Below are positions 1-5,995 of a stretch of 6,021 nt of DNA, piece after piece. Both the position numbers and the translations under genes were made by a program. The DNA is from Victivallales bacterium (GTDB lineage: Bacteria; Verrucomicrobiota; Lentisphaeria; Oligosphaerales; Oligosphaeraceae). Numbering within the stretch: the stretch's first letter is position 1; every line of letters begins with the position of its first letter. The stretch is from NCBI GenBank assembly GCA_017458805.1, contig JAFTAC010000496.1, positions 1 to 6,021 of the forward strand, given 5' to 3'. Below the pieces are notes generated by a model. It was not told the origin of the DNA and ran no database searches. It worked only from the letters and a program-made list of their open reading frames with translations.

Positions 1-1
1 C

Positions 2-430
2 TTCCGCATGGACGCGCTCCAGGCGCTTGTCCTCAACGTCAAAATCAAGTGCCTTGACCAGTGGACGGAGAAGCGCCAGGCAAACGCCGCACTCTACGAC
101 AGCCTCTTCGCAGGCATTTCTGGCATCGCCAGGCCCGTTGTGGCCCCCTGGGCGACGCGCCATGTCCGCAACCAATACATCCTGCGCATATTGGATGGCA
201 AGCGCCAGAAAGTGTGGGATGGTCTGAAGGCGGCTGGCATTGGCTGCGACGTCTATTATCCCGTGCCGCTCCATCTTCAGGAGTGCTTCGCTCCTCTCGG
301 TTATGCAAAAGGCGAGTTTCCCGAAAGCGAGAAGGCTGCCGCCGAAACCATCGCCATTCCAATCTACCCCGAGCTCACGGAGGAGCAGATACGCTACGTG
401 GCTGCCACCATCATCGGCCTGATTAAATGA
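2..430 (+). CDS. DegT/DnrJ/EryC1/StrS family PLP-dependent sugar aminotransferase, C-terminal part (5' truncated by window edge)
   Basis: The reading frame is open from base 2 (FRMDALQA...) and ends at TGA 428-430; the methionine at base 8 is internal, not the start. About 142 codons are visible of a family that is usually 360-400 residues, so the PLP-binding lysine domain lies off the left edge. Family signs are the RMDALQA-VLN-K--L--W---R motif at the beginning, HVRNQYILR near the middle, and GIGCDVYYPVPLHLQ, LGYAKGEFPESEKAA and IPIYPELTEEQI towards the end, which form the typical C-terminal small domain of enzymes that transaminate nucleotide-linked keto-sugars (WbpE/WlbC, ArnB, DesI types). 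The exact sugar cannot be told from this half. The stop overlaps the ATG of the next gene (ATGA), which indicates translational coupling to an ABC exporter and fits a role in LPS or other surface-glycan synthesis (inference). Confidence 0.9.
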   Translation, partial: FRMDALQALVLNVKIKCLDQWTEKRQANAALYDSLFAGISGIARPVVAPWATRHVRNQYILRILDGKRQKVWDGLKAAGIGCDVYYPVPLHLQECFAPLGYAKGEFPESEKAAAETIAIPIYPELTEEQIRYVAATIIGLIK

Positions 431-2466
431 AAGACAAGGACAAAAAGAGTTTTAGGGAAAAACTACCGCAAAAGCCTCTGGGCTCCTGCACGGCCATATT
501 CGCGCGCCTGTTCAAGCAATATGCACTGCGCTACTGGTTCAGAATTTTCCTTGGGGTGTTTGCAGGACTGATCATGGGCGGTGCCATGCACGCCTACCTC
601 ACCTTCCTCGACTTCGGCATCTCCTCCCTTGAATCCAACTTTGTCAAGGAGGGACCGCGTGAAGAAAAGGCGCAGATGCGAATCGTCGATAAACTCGCCG
701 CCAACAGAACCGTCCAATGGGTGCTGAAAACCATGCACATCGAGCTGAAGAAGGACGCCAACGAGGCAATTGAAGACACTGCTCCCGACGTAGCGGAATC
801 TCCCAAAAAGAGCAAGGAATCTGGTCTTTTCAGGAAAATCAACTCCGCTGCCCACAAGTTCGGCTTTGACGTCTCCAGCGACGAGACACTCTCCTTCCCA
901 CTCGTCTGCACGCTCATCGCCATCATGCTTTTCTTCTTTGGTGTCAAGTCCTTCGGCGAGTTCGTCAACAAGTACTTCCTGCGCTGGGTGGGCGGGCATG
1001 TTGTTGCCGACATCCGCGCCGACTTGTTCGACAACCTCCAGCGCCAGTCCCTCGCCTTCTTCTCGAAGAACGATGTGGGACAAATCATCAGCCGCTGCAC
1101 CTACGATGCTGGCACCATCGAGCACTCTTTCTCCAACTGTATCGCCGAGATGTTCATCTCCCCCATGCAAATCCTCGTCGCCGTCATTTTCCTGATTCAA
1201 AAGGCATTGGAGGTCCATCTCTTCAAGCCGACGCTGCTTCTCATATTCGCCGTTCCCTTCTTTCTCATCCCCGTCTATTGGCTTTCCAAACTCATTCGCG
1301 GATACCAGCACAAGGTCATGCACCGCATTTCACTGTTGTACACCAAGATGCAGGAGAATCTGAGCGGCATCCGCGTTGTGAAGAGCTACAACAACGAACA
1401 GTTTGAATCAGAGCGTTTCCGTAAGGAAAACGACCGCTACTTCAAGGCGGTAGCAAAGGCCATTCTGGCGGACATCTTCATGTCCCCGCTGATACACATC
1501 ATCGCGCTCAGCATGGGGGCGCTTTTCATCCTGCTCTGCTTCCAGTACAACATCTCGCTGGGCACGCTGGCAGTTCTCGGCTATGCGGCGCAAAACGCCT
1601 ACAAGCCCCTCAAGGAGCTTGCCCGCATGAACGCCAACCTCCAGAAGTGCGCAGCCGCAACGGAACGCATCTTCAGCACGCTCGACGTCAATGAAATCCT
1701 GCCCGAGCCCCAGAAGCCAATTGCAGTGCCCACGCTTGAAAATGCCATCGAATTCAAGGATGTCACCTTCTCGTATGAAAACAGCTCCGCACCCACCATC
1801 AACGGGCTGAACCTGGAAATCAAAAAGGGGCAGATGGTCGCCATCGTCGGTTCCACAGGCAGCGGAAAAACCACCCTTGCAAACCTTCTGGCACGCTTCT
1901 ACGACCCGCAGCAGGGCTCTATCACCATTGACGGCACCGACCTGCGCGATATCACCAACAAGAACCTCCGCGAACTCATCGGCATAGTCGCACAGGACAA
2001 CTTCCTCTTCAACGAAACCGTCGCCTTCAACATCGGCTACGGGAAAATCGACGCATCGCAGGAGGAGATTGTCGCAGCCGCCAAACGCGCCAATGCGGAT
2101 GAATTCATTATGGAGGACCCGCTTGGCTACTCGCGTCCCTCGGGCGAGCGCGGCTGCCTCCTCTCTGGCGGCCAGAAGCAACGCGTCTCCATCGCGCGTG
2201 CCATCCTCAAAAACCCACCAATCCTCATCCTCGACGAGGCCACCAGCGCCCTGGATACCGTCACAGAGCAGCAGGTGCAGCTGGCCATCACGAAGCTGAT
2301 GAAGGACCGCACCGTCCTCGCCATCGCACATCGCCTCTCCACCATCGTCAACGCCGACAAAATCGTCCTGCTCGAAAATGGCCGCATCGCCGAACAGGGC
2401 ACCCACCAAGAACTCTTCGACCTCAACGGCAAATACCGCAAGCTCTACGACGCGCAGAAGCTGTAG
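427..2466 (+). CDS. MsbA-like ABC exporter, fused transmembrane and ATPase domains, with large insertion after TM1
   Basis: A 679-residue half-transporter that would work as a homodimer in the inner membrane, most likely exporting a lipid or lipid-linked substrate (inference from MsbA-type architecture and the glycan gene before it). Hydrophobic segments lie at about 37-62, 155-176, 244-259, 269-288, 349-374 and 378-392, giving the usual six helices. The ATPase domain starts near 440: Walker A GSTGSGKT 475-482, Q-loop Q523, signature LSGGQ 579-583, Walker B ILILDE 599-604 with catalytic E604, D-loop SALD 607-610 and switch H635. All ATPase residues are intact. The oddity is roughly 90 mainly charged residues (about 66-153, rich in K, E and D) between TM1 and TM2, where MsbA has a short periplasmic loop; this makes the protein about 100 residues longer than MsbA. 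The start ATG overlaps the upstream stop, and no strong Shine-Dalgarno is visible. The exported substrate is unknown. Confidence 0.93.
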   Translation: MKDKDKKSFREKLPQKPLGSCTAIFARLFKQYALRYWFRIFLGVFAGLIMGGAMHAYLTFLDFGISSLESNFVKEGPREEKAQMRIVDKLAANRTVQWVLKTMHIELKKDANEAIEDTAPDVAESPKKSKESGLFRKINSAAHKFGFDVSSDETLSFPLVCTLIAIMLFFFGVKSFGEFVNKYFLRWVGGHVVADIRADLFDNLQRQSLAFFSKNDVGQIISRCTYDAGTIEHSFSNCIAEMFISPMQILVAVIFLIQKALEVHLFKPTLLLIFAVPFFLIPVYWLSKLIRGYQHKVMHRISLLYTKMQENLSGIRVVKSYNNEQFESERFRKENDRYFKAVAKAILADIFMSPLIHIIALSMGALFILLCFQYNISLGTLAVLGYAAQNAYKPLKELARMNANLQKCAAATERIFSTLDVNEILPEPQKPIAVPTLENAIEFKDVTFSYENSSAPTINGLNLEIKKGQMVAIVGSTGSGKTTLANLLARFYDPQQGSITIDGTDLRDITNKNLRELIGIVAQDNFLFNETVAFNIGYGKIDASQEEIVAAAKRANADEFIMEDPLGYSRPSGERGCLLSGGQKQRVSIARAILKNPPILILDEATSALDTVTEQQVQLAITKLMKDRTVLAIAHRLSTIVNADKIVLLENGRIAEQGTHQELFDLNGKYRKLYDAQKL

Positions 2467-2474
2467 CAGGGAGA

Positions 2475-2550
2475 AGCGCGGCATGGAGAAGCGCTGGCTC
2501 TGACCAGCGCGATAGCGCGGCATGGAGAAGCGCAGGCTCTGCCCTGCGCA
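2475..2550. repeat. Tandem pair of 39-nt REP-like palindromic units with covarying stems
   Basis: Two head-to-tail units, 2475-2513 and 2514-2550, share their first 28 nt except one base (T2495 versus A2534). Each forms a perfect 7-bp hairpin with a 6-nt loop: GCGCTGG/CCAGCGC at 2491-2497 and 2504-2510, and GCGCAGG/CCTGCGC at 2530-2536 and 2543-2549. The single difference in the left arm is matched by the complementary change in the right arm (A2506 to T2545), so the structure is kept while the sequence changes. GGAG sits two bases 5' of each stem, like the GTAG/GGAG tetranucleotide that precedes REP palindromes recognised by RAYT transposases. A partial extra GAGAAGCGC occurs at 2471-2479. 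Neither hairpin is followed by a T run, so they are not standard intrinsic terminators. The pair separates the ABC exporter from the purH unit. Confidence 0.8.
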
Positions 2551-2562
2551 TAAAATATAGAC
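2551..2562 (+). promoter_or_regulatory. Candidate -10/AT-rich promoter region before the purH-lipoprotein-birA unit
   Basis: TAAAATATAGAC is the only AT-rich patch in the 117-nt gap and lies about 20-30 nt before the purH start. TAAAAT resembles a sigma-70 -10 box. No convincing -35 box is seen 17 nt upstream, where the second hairpin lies. This is suggestive only; transcription could instead read through from the ABC exporter. Confidence 0.2.
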
Positions 2563-2570
2563 TAACCACT

Positions 2571-2574
2571 AGGA
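2571..2574 (+). promoter_or_regulatory. Ribosome binding site of the AICAR formyltransferase gene
   Basis: AGGA lies 9 nt before the ATG at 2584, a normal Shine-Dalgarno spacing. It supports 2584 as the true start and therefore the absence of an N-terminal IMP cyclohydrolase domain; upstream of it lie only the hairpin repeats and the ABC exporter stop. Confidence 0.5.
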
Positions 2575-2583
2575 ACCACCACC

Positions 2584-3699
2584 ATGACAGAAAAACTCAA
2601 CAGAAACACCTACCTTTCCAAAAACGCTGGCAACTACGAGGACAGCATCATCATCAATGGCGTGAAGTACACGAAGGTCGATGATCTCCGCTACGGCACC
2701 AACCCGCACCAGACCGCCGCCTTCTACCGCCCTGAAAACGGCGGCGACGTCATCGGCAAAATGGAAGTCATCAAGAACGGCAAGAGCGGCCTCTCCCAGA
2801 CCAACCTGGAGGACATCAGCTACTCCCTCAACATCGTCAAGTTCTTCGACAAGCCCGCGTGCGCCTGCATGAAGCACGTCAATCCCTGCGGTGCAGCCAT
2901 GGCCGCCCCTGGCGACAAGCTAGTCGATGTCTATATCAAGGCGCGCGACTGCGACCCGCGTGCAGCCTTCGGCAGCGTCATTGCCTTCAACGTCAAAGTC
3001 GATGCAGCCACGGCGGAGGAAATCATGAAGACCTTCGTGGAGTGCGTGGTCGCCCCTGACTTCGAGCAGGCAGCCATCGACATCTTCTGCAATCCCGAGG
3101 CCAAGCTCAACAAGCACGTCCGCATCCTGAAGTGCGGCGACCTCGCCAAGCTCCCCAAATACGTGGGCGACGACACCTCCAGCGCCAAGACCATCAAGGT
3201 GCTGGGCGACGGCTCCCTCATCATCGCCGACCCGCTGATGACCAACATCCACAGCATCGCAGACCTTAAGCCCGCCACTGCCGAGAGCAAGACCCTCGGC
3301 GTCGTCACCAGCACCGTTGCCCCGAAACCTGGCCAGCTTGAAGACCTTCTCGCCGCCTGGTACATCAACATCAGCGTCCGCTCCAACGGTGTCGTCATCG
3401 TCAAAAACGGTGGCACGCTCTGTGTGGGCACAGGCGAACAGGACCGCGTCGGAGCCGTCGAGCAGGCCATCGAGAAGTTCGGCCAGAAGTACGAAGGCAA
3501 GGAGACGCTGCCTGACGCCGTCATGGCCAGCGACGGCTTCTTCCCCTTCCCAGATGGCGTCGAAGTCGCCGCGAAAGCGGGCATTACCGCCATCATCGCA
3601 CCCTCTGGCTCCCTCAAGGACGCCGACGTCATCAAGCGCGCCAACGAGCTGGGCGTTGCCCTCTTCCACGCCCCCGAGCGCGTCTTCTCGCACCACTAA
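2584..3699 (+). CDS. purH: Stand-alone AICAR transformylase (PurH-type formyltransferase domain only)
   Basis: Transfers a formyl group from 10-formyltetrahydrofolate to AICAR to give FAICAR, the penultimate step of purine synthesis, in the cytoplasm. The 371 residues match only the AICARFT part of bifunctional PurH (about 510-530 residues); the N-terminal MGS-like IMP cyclohydrolase domain is missing. Visible motifs are LRYGTNPHQ 35-43, KHVNPCG 97-103 (K97 and H98 correspond to the catalytic Lys-His pair of AICARFT), DPRAAFGSVIAFN 124-136, SNGVVIVKNGGTLCVGTG 267-284 and SDGFFPFPDGVEVAAKAGIT 316-335. Stand-alone enzymes of this kind, somewhat under 400 residues, are known in several anaerobic bacteria, so this is a known variant and not a truncation; AGGA before the ATG supports the start. 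Ring closure to IMP would need a separate cyclohydrolase encoded elsewhere. A small lipoprotein gene starts 6 nt after the stop. Confidence 0.92.
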   Translation: MTEKLNRNTYLSKNAGNYEDSIIINGVKYTKVDDLRYGTNPHQTAAFYRPENGGDVIGKMEVIKNGKSGLSQTNLEDISYSLNIVKFFDKPACACMKHVNPCGAAMAAPGDKLVDVYIKARDCDPRAAFGSVIAFNVKVDAATAEEIMKTFVECVVAPDFEQAAIDIFCNPEAKLNKHVRILKCGDLAKLPKYVGDDTSSAKTIKVLGDGSLIIADPLMTNIHSIADLKPATAESKTLGVVTSTVAPKPGQLEDLLAAWYINISVRSNGVVIVKNGGTLCVGTGEQDRVGAVEQAIEKFGQKYEGKETLPDAVMASDGFFPFPDGVEVAAKAGITAIIAPSGSLKDADVIKRANELGVALFHAPERVFSHH

Positions 3700-3705
3700 G
3701 CCACC

Positions 3706-4134
3706 ATGCGCCTTCTCCTCCTCATCCTTCTCGCCGTGCTCTGCGGCTGCGTCACCACAGGCACCACGTCGTCCAAGAGGCCTGTGCCTCTCACACGGGA
3801 AACCCACCCGCGCCATGACCAGCAGAACTGGTTGAAAGAGCGCGAGGCCATCAACAACGTGGTTGCCTACGTGGAGTACGCCAAATATGCCTCCCGCCGC
3901 CCGCAGGCTCTGCGCGACTACGCCCTCTACATCCGCGTCACATACGCCCATGTCTCTATGGGCGGCAACGATGTTGATGCGGGCGTACGCGCCCTGAACT
4001 ACATCCATAAAATCCATCTGGACTGCGGCGGTTCTGGCAAGTTGTGGAAGGATGTTCTGGACTTGGCCAGAATAATGGGCAATGACGGAGGCAAGCAGAC
4101 CACTGGCCTGGAACCACCGCCCGACTACAAATGA
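3706..4134 (+). CDS. Small hypothetical lipoprotein
   Basis: I do not recognise a family. The 142-residue product starts with a short signal peptide: M-R, a run of Leu/Ile, then the lipobox L12-C13-G14-C15, so C15 would be lipidated and the mature protein would be 128 residues. The Cys at -2 is unusual but tolerated in lipoboxes. A Thr/Ser/Lys/Pro-rich linker (about 17-37) leads to an apparently helical domain (about 48-125: EREAINNVVAYVEYAKYASRR and a region to GKLWKDVLDLARIMG); it ends in a Pro-rich tail. The start follows the purH stop by 6 nt and the stop overlaps the birA start (ATGA), so it is locked into that transcription unit although its envelope location has no obvious link to purine or biotin metabolism. 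Function unknown. Confidence 0.8.
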   Translation: MRLLLLILLAVLCGCVTTGTTSSKRPVPLTRETHPRHDQQNWLKEREAINNVVAYVEYAKYASRRPQALRDYALYIRVTYAHVSMGGNDVDAGVRALNYIHKIHLDCGGSGKLWKDVLDLARIMGNDGGKQTTGLEPPPDYK

Positions 4135-4937
4135 ACCAGCAGATTCCAGACATCACCGCCGAGGCACTGGCAAGGCAGCTGACAACAAAAGCCATCGGTC
4201 GCTCGCTTCTTGCGCTGGATTGCACGGAATCCACCAACCTGACAGCGGCAGAACTAGCCCCCGTCTCCAACCACGGTCTGGTGGTCGTTGCCGACCACCA
4301 GACTGGCGGACGTGGTCGCAACGGACGCGCCTGGTTCTCTCCACCGCAGCGCAACCTCTACTTCAGCATCCTGCTGAAGCCAACATGCGCGCCCTCACTC
4401 GTGCCACAGCTCTCCATCGTTGCCGCCCTCTCGATGCACACCGCACTGCTGTCGCTTTTGCCAGAGCTGCCCGTCGCCGTCAAGTGGCCCAACGACATCT
4501 GGATTGACGGACGCAAGGCATGCGGAATCCTCTGCACCATGTCTGCCCTCGGCAACGCAACAGAATACGCTGTACTCGGTCTGGGGCTGAATGTCAACAC
4601 TGCCTTGGAGGAACTTCCCCCTGAGTTACGCGATACCGCGACCTCCCTGCGCATCGCCAGCGGCCACCCCTGCGACCGCTGCCACGTCCTCGCAACCTTC
4701 CTGAACACCTTCGAGCAGGACTTCACCCAATGGCTTGCCGCAGGCTCCCTGGAACCCTTCATGGAACGCTGGAACCAGGCCTCCCTGCTGGACGGCCACC
4801 CCGTCACCGCCGAACACGGCCACGACACCATCGCAGGTACTGCCTGCGGCATCACACCACAAGGCCAGCTGCGCCTTGAAACCAACGGCACCATCACCCT
4901 CATCTCTGCAGGCGATGTCGCCCGCCTCCGCCTTTAA
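4131..4937 (+). CDS. birA: Biotin-[acetyl-CoA-carboxylase] ligase, catalytic domain only (class I)
   Basis: Activates biotin as biotinyl-5'-AMP and attaches it to the biotin carrier domain of acetyl-CoA carboxylase or related carboxylases in the cytoplasm. The 268 residues include TESTN 32-36, the biotinyl-AMP-binding glycine-rich loop GGRGRNGRAW 59-68, KWPNDIWIDGRKACGIL 118-134 (K129 corresponds to the catalytic lysine K183 of E. coli BirA), LGLGLNVN 149-156 and a C-terminal BPL domain (about 218-268, ending in GDVARLRL). E. coli BirA has about 320 residues because of an N-terminal helix-turn-helix; that domain is absent here, so this enzyme should ligate but not repress a bio operon. The Glu that commonly follows GIL-x is not present (GILCTMSA), which is a minor oddity. 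Start ATG overlaps the lipoprotein stop, implying coupling. A RAYT gene begins 4 nt after the stop. Confidence 0.95.
   Translation: MNQQIPDITAEALARQLTTKAIGRSLLALDCTESTNLTAAELAPVSNHGLVVVADHQTGGRGRNGRAWFSPPQRNLYFSILLKPTCAPSLVPQLSIVAALSMHTALLSLLPELPVAVKWPNDIWIDGRKACGILCTMSALGNATEYAVLGLGLNVNTALEELPPELRDTATSLRIASGHPCDRCHVLATFLNTFEQDFTQWLAAGSLEPFMERWNQASLLDGHPVTAEHGHDTIAGTACGITPQGQLRLETNGTITLISAGDVARLRL
4274..4305. other. Long perfect hairpin inside birA
   Basis: GTCTGGTGGTCG at 4276-4287 and CGACCACCAGAC at 4292-4303 are exact reverse complements around a 4-nt loop (TTGC): a 12-bp stem, extended by a G-U pair (4275/4304) and a C-G pair (4274/4305). It lies across the codons for VVADHQT just before the glycine-rich loop of BirA. 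The sequence shows the structure; a function in mRNA folding or pausing is only possible, and conserved protein sequence plus codon choice could have produced it. Confidence 0.6.
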
Positions 4938-4941
4938 TGAC

Positions 4942-5175
4942 ATGAAACTACATTTTTCAAGGCAAGGGCGACAGTTCTTTTTCTTCACCTTCTGCATCGA
5001 AGGAAGGCAGCCACTCCTCTCGCACCTGGAACCAGGTCCCGCACCACGCCCCATTCGTAATATCGGGGGGCGCGGGGGGCTCGCCCCCCGTCCTTTGGAG
5101 GCGCCTGCCCGCCCGGCCCCTGGCGGGGGGGCGCGGGGGGCTCGCCCCCCGTCCTTTGGATGGCGGTGGCAATGA
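4942..5175 (+). pseudogene. N-terminal piece of the RAYT transposase, frame broken by the repeat insert
   Basis: Starts at ATG 4942, 4 nt after birA. Its first 40 codons (MKLHFSRQGRQFFFFTFC, then EGRQPLL and on to RPIRN at 5061) look like the usual opening of REP-associated tyrosine transposases: a basic R-x-x-R followed by an aromatic strand F-F-x-T-F and a GR turn. From 5062 the frame reads into the GC-rich repeat insert (IGGRGGLAPRPLEAPARPAPGG...) and stops at TGA 5173-5175, 77 codons in all. The remainder of the enzyme is in the +1-shifted frame from 5156. Removing one G from the run 5125-5131, or removing 97 nt (5064-5160), joins the two parts into a single open frame of 349 or 317 codons. 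No clear Shine-Dalgarno precedes 4942, so translation may depend on birA. Confidence 0.65.
5065..5160. repeat. Two direct copies of a 35-nt GC-rich palindrome inserted in the RAYT gene
   Basis: 5065-5099 and 5126-5160 are identical over 35 nt, 61 nt apart; the second copy has one more G at its left (5125-5131, seven G, against six at 5065-5070). Each copy contains a hairpin CGGGGGG-CTCG-CCCCCCG (5073-5090 and 5134-5151) followed by TCCTTTGGA. A 25-nt GC-rich spacer (5100-5124) separates them. On the other strand the order is TCCAAAGGA then the hairpin, the orientation seen in an inverted copy at 5993. Composition is near-pure G and C and unlike the coding sequence on either side. I see no clear target-site duplication. 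The pairing of two palindromes around a spacer is reminiscent of a REPIN, but REPINs are inverted whereas this pair is head-to-tail. Confidence 0.85.
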
Positions 5176-5992
5176 GCTTGCCCATGCCGTGCTGCACCCA
5201 GCAGGAGAAGCTGTACTGCGGTGGCTTCTAGCCCTTCACAGTTCCAATCCCGCCCTCACGCTCTCCAATCGTGTGATCATGCCTGACCACGTCCATTTCG
5301 TGCTCATCGTGGATTTCGACCGCGATCCTGCCTTCGACCTTATTTCCTTCTCCCAACGGTTCAGAAGTGAGGCAGGTATGGAAAGCACGCCTACTTTCCG
5401 CTGGGAGCAGAATTTCTGGCTTGTGCTTTCTTTTTCCCAGAGGCAGCTCGCAGCCATCCGCCGCTACATTCGCGGCAATCCAGCTCGGGCACTATGGAAG
5501 CAAGCACATCCAAACCGCTTCCAGGTGCTGGAGGGCATCCGCCATCCATCGCTTGATACGGCACTGTATTGGAGCGCAGTCGGCGATGCAACCCTGCTTG
5601 CCTCGCCCTTTCGCTTCCCCGTGCGCCTCACCCGCAAAATCCCCGTGGAGGGCCAAGCGGAAGCCATTAGCGAGGCCGTGGAGCGCACCCACTACGGAAT
5701 GATTCCCGTATGGGGCTTCATCTCGCCTGCTGAACACGAATTGGAACGCCGACTACGCAACGAGCCTGCAGCACGCTGGATTAAGACAGTGCCTCATGGC
5801 CTCAAGCCTGGCTATGATCCTTCGCTGGAAGATAGCCGCGCTATAGCCGAAGGAAGGCTTCTGCTTCTCTCCTCCTTCCCGCCTGATGTGCCAGTTTCCC
5901 CCATCTCCCGCGCCAACTGTGAGGTTATGAACAGCCGCATCATCACCCTCTGCGGTGAAGCTGCTGAGCCAATTATAACCAGCCGATTATAA
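5156..5992 (+). CDS. REP-associated tyrosine transposase (RAYT, Y1/HUH type), catalytic part with long C-terminal extension
   Basis: RAYTs are single-strand HUH endonucleases that cut and join DNA at REP palindromes. This 278-residue frame carries MPDHVHFVLIV 42-52 with the paired metal-binding histidines H45 and H47, and RWEQNFWLVLSFSQRQLAAI leading to RRYIRGNPARALW 102-114 with Y104 as the likely nucleophile; the active site therefore looks intact. Its nominal TTG start at 5156 lies inside a repeat copy, so it is very probably the continuation of the N-terminal piece starting at 4942 and not an independent gene. Typical RAYTs end soon after the NP motif, but here about 150 more residues follow, including ASPFRFPVRLTRKIP 149-163, PVWGFISPAEHELERRL 184-200 and EGRLLLLSSFPPD 232-244, then a region up to SRANCEVMN, resembling DprA/SLOG-type Rossmann proteins (weak, from memory). 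The stop TAA is adjacent to an inverted copy of the repeat. Confidence 0.8.
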   Translation: MDGGGNELAHAVLHPAGEAVLRWLLALHSSNPALTLSNRVIMPDHVHFVLIVDFDRDPAFDLISFSQRFRSEAGMESTPTFRWEQNFWLVLSFSQRQLAAIRRYIRGNPARALWKQAHPNRFQVLEGIRHPSLDTALYWSAVGDATLLASPFRFPVRLTRKIPVEGQAEAISEAVERTHYGMIPVWGFISPAEHELERRLRNEPAARWIKTVPHGLKPGYDPSLEDSRAIAEGRLLLLSSFPPDVPVSPISRANCEVMNSRIITLCGEAAEPIITSRL

Positions 5993-5995
5993 CCA
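5968..5995 (+). repeat. 14-nt tandem duplication over the RAYT stop codon
   Basis: GCCAATTATAACCA (5968-5981) is followed directly by GCCGATTATAACCA (5982-5995), 13 of 14 bases identical. The second copy contributes the final codons and the TAA stop (5990-5992) and runs into the inverted repeat that begins at 5993. It may be a replication slippage product or a trace of the event that placed the repeat there. Confidence 0.6.

Noticed and set aside
463..1323. 286-codon minus-strand frame opposite the exporter's membrane domain
   Set aside because: Shadow frame, with acidic composition produced by the reverse complement of hydrophobic codons.
1408..2523. 371-codon open frame on the minus strand opposite the ABC exporter
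   Set aside because: It mirrors the ATPase domain, has low-complexity Val/Glu/Asp-rich composition and no family motifs; it is an antisense shadow of high-GC codon use.
2491..2549. Hairpins as intrinsic terminators of the ABC exporter gene
   Set aside because: The stems are good, but neither is followed by a T run on either strand; GATAGC and ATAAAATA follow. A repeat element explains them better.
3776..3791. Hairpin AGAGGC/GCCTCT in the lipoprotein gene
   Set aside because: A 6-bp stem inside coding sequence is expected by chance at this GC content.
2920..4017. 365-codon minus-strand frame opposite purH and the lipoprotein gene
   Set aside because: It spans two genes and their junction, is rich in Gly/Ala/Val/Asp as expected of an antisense shadow, and shows no motif.
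5065..5160. CRISPR array
   Set aside because: Only two copies with one GC-rich spacer, homopolymer-rich repeat and no cas genes; a REP-type palindrome pair next to a RAYT fits better.
4957..5197. Short minus-strand Pro/Arg/Gly-rich frames over the repeat insert
   Set aside because: They are translations of the GC-rich palindromes in other frames, with no start context or motif.
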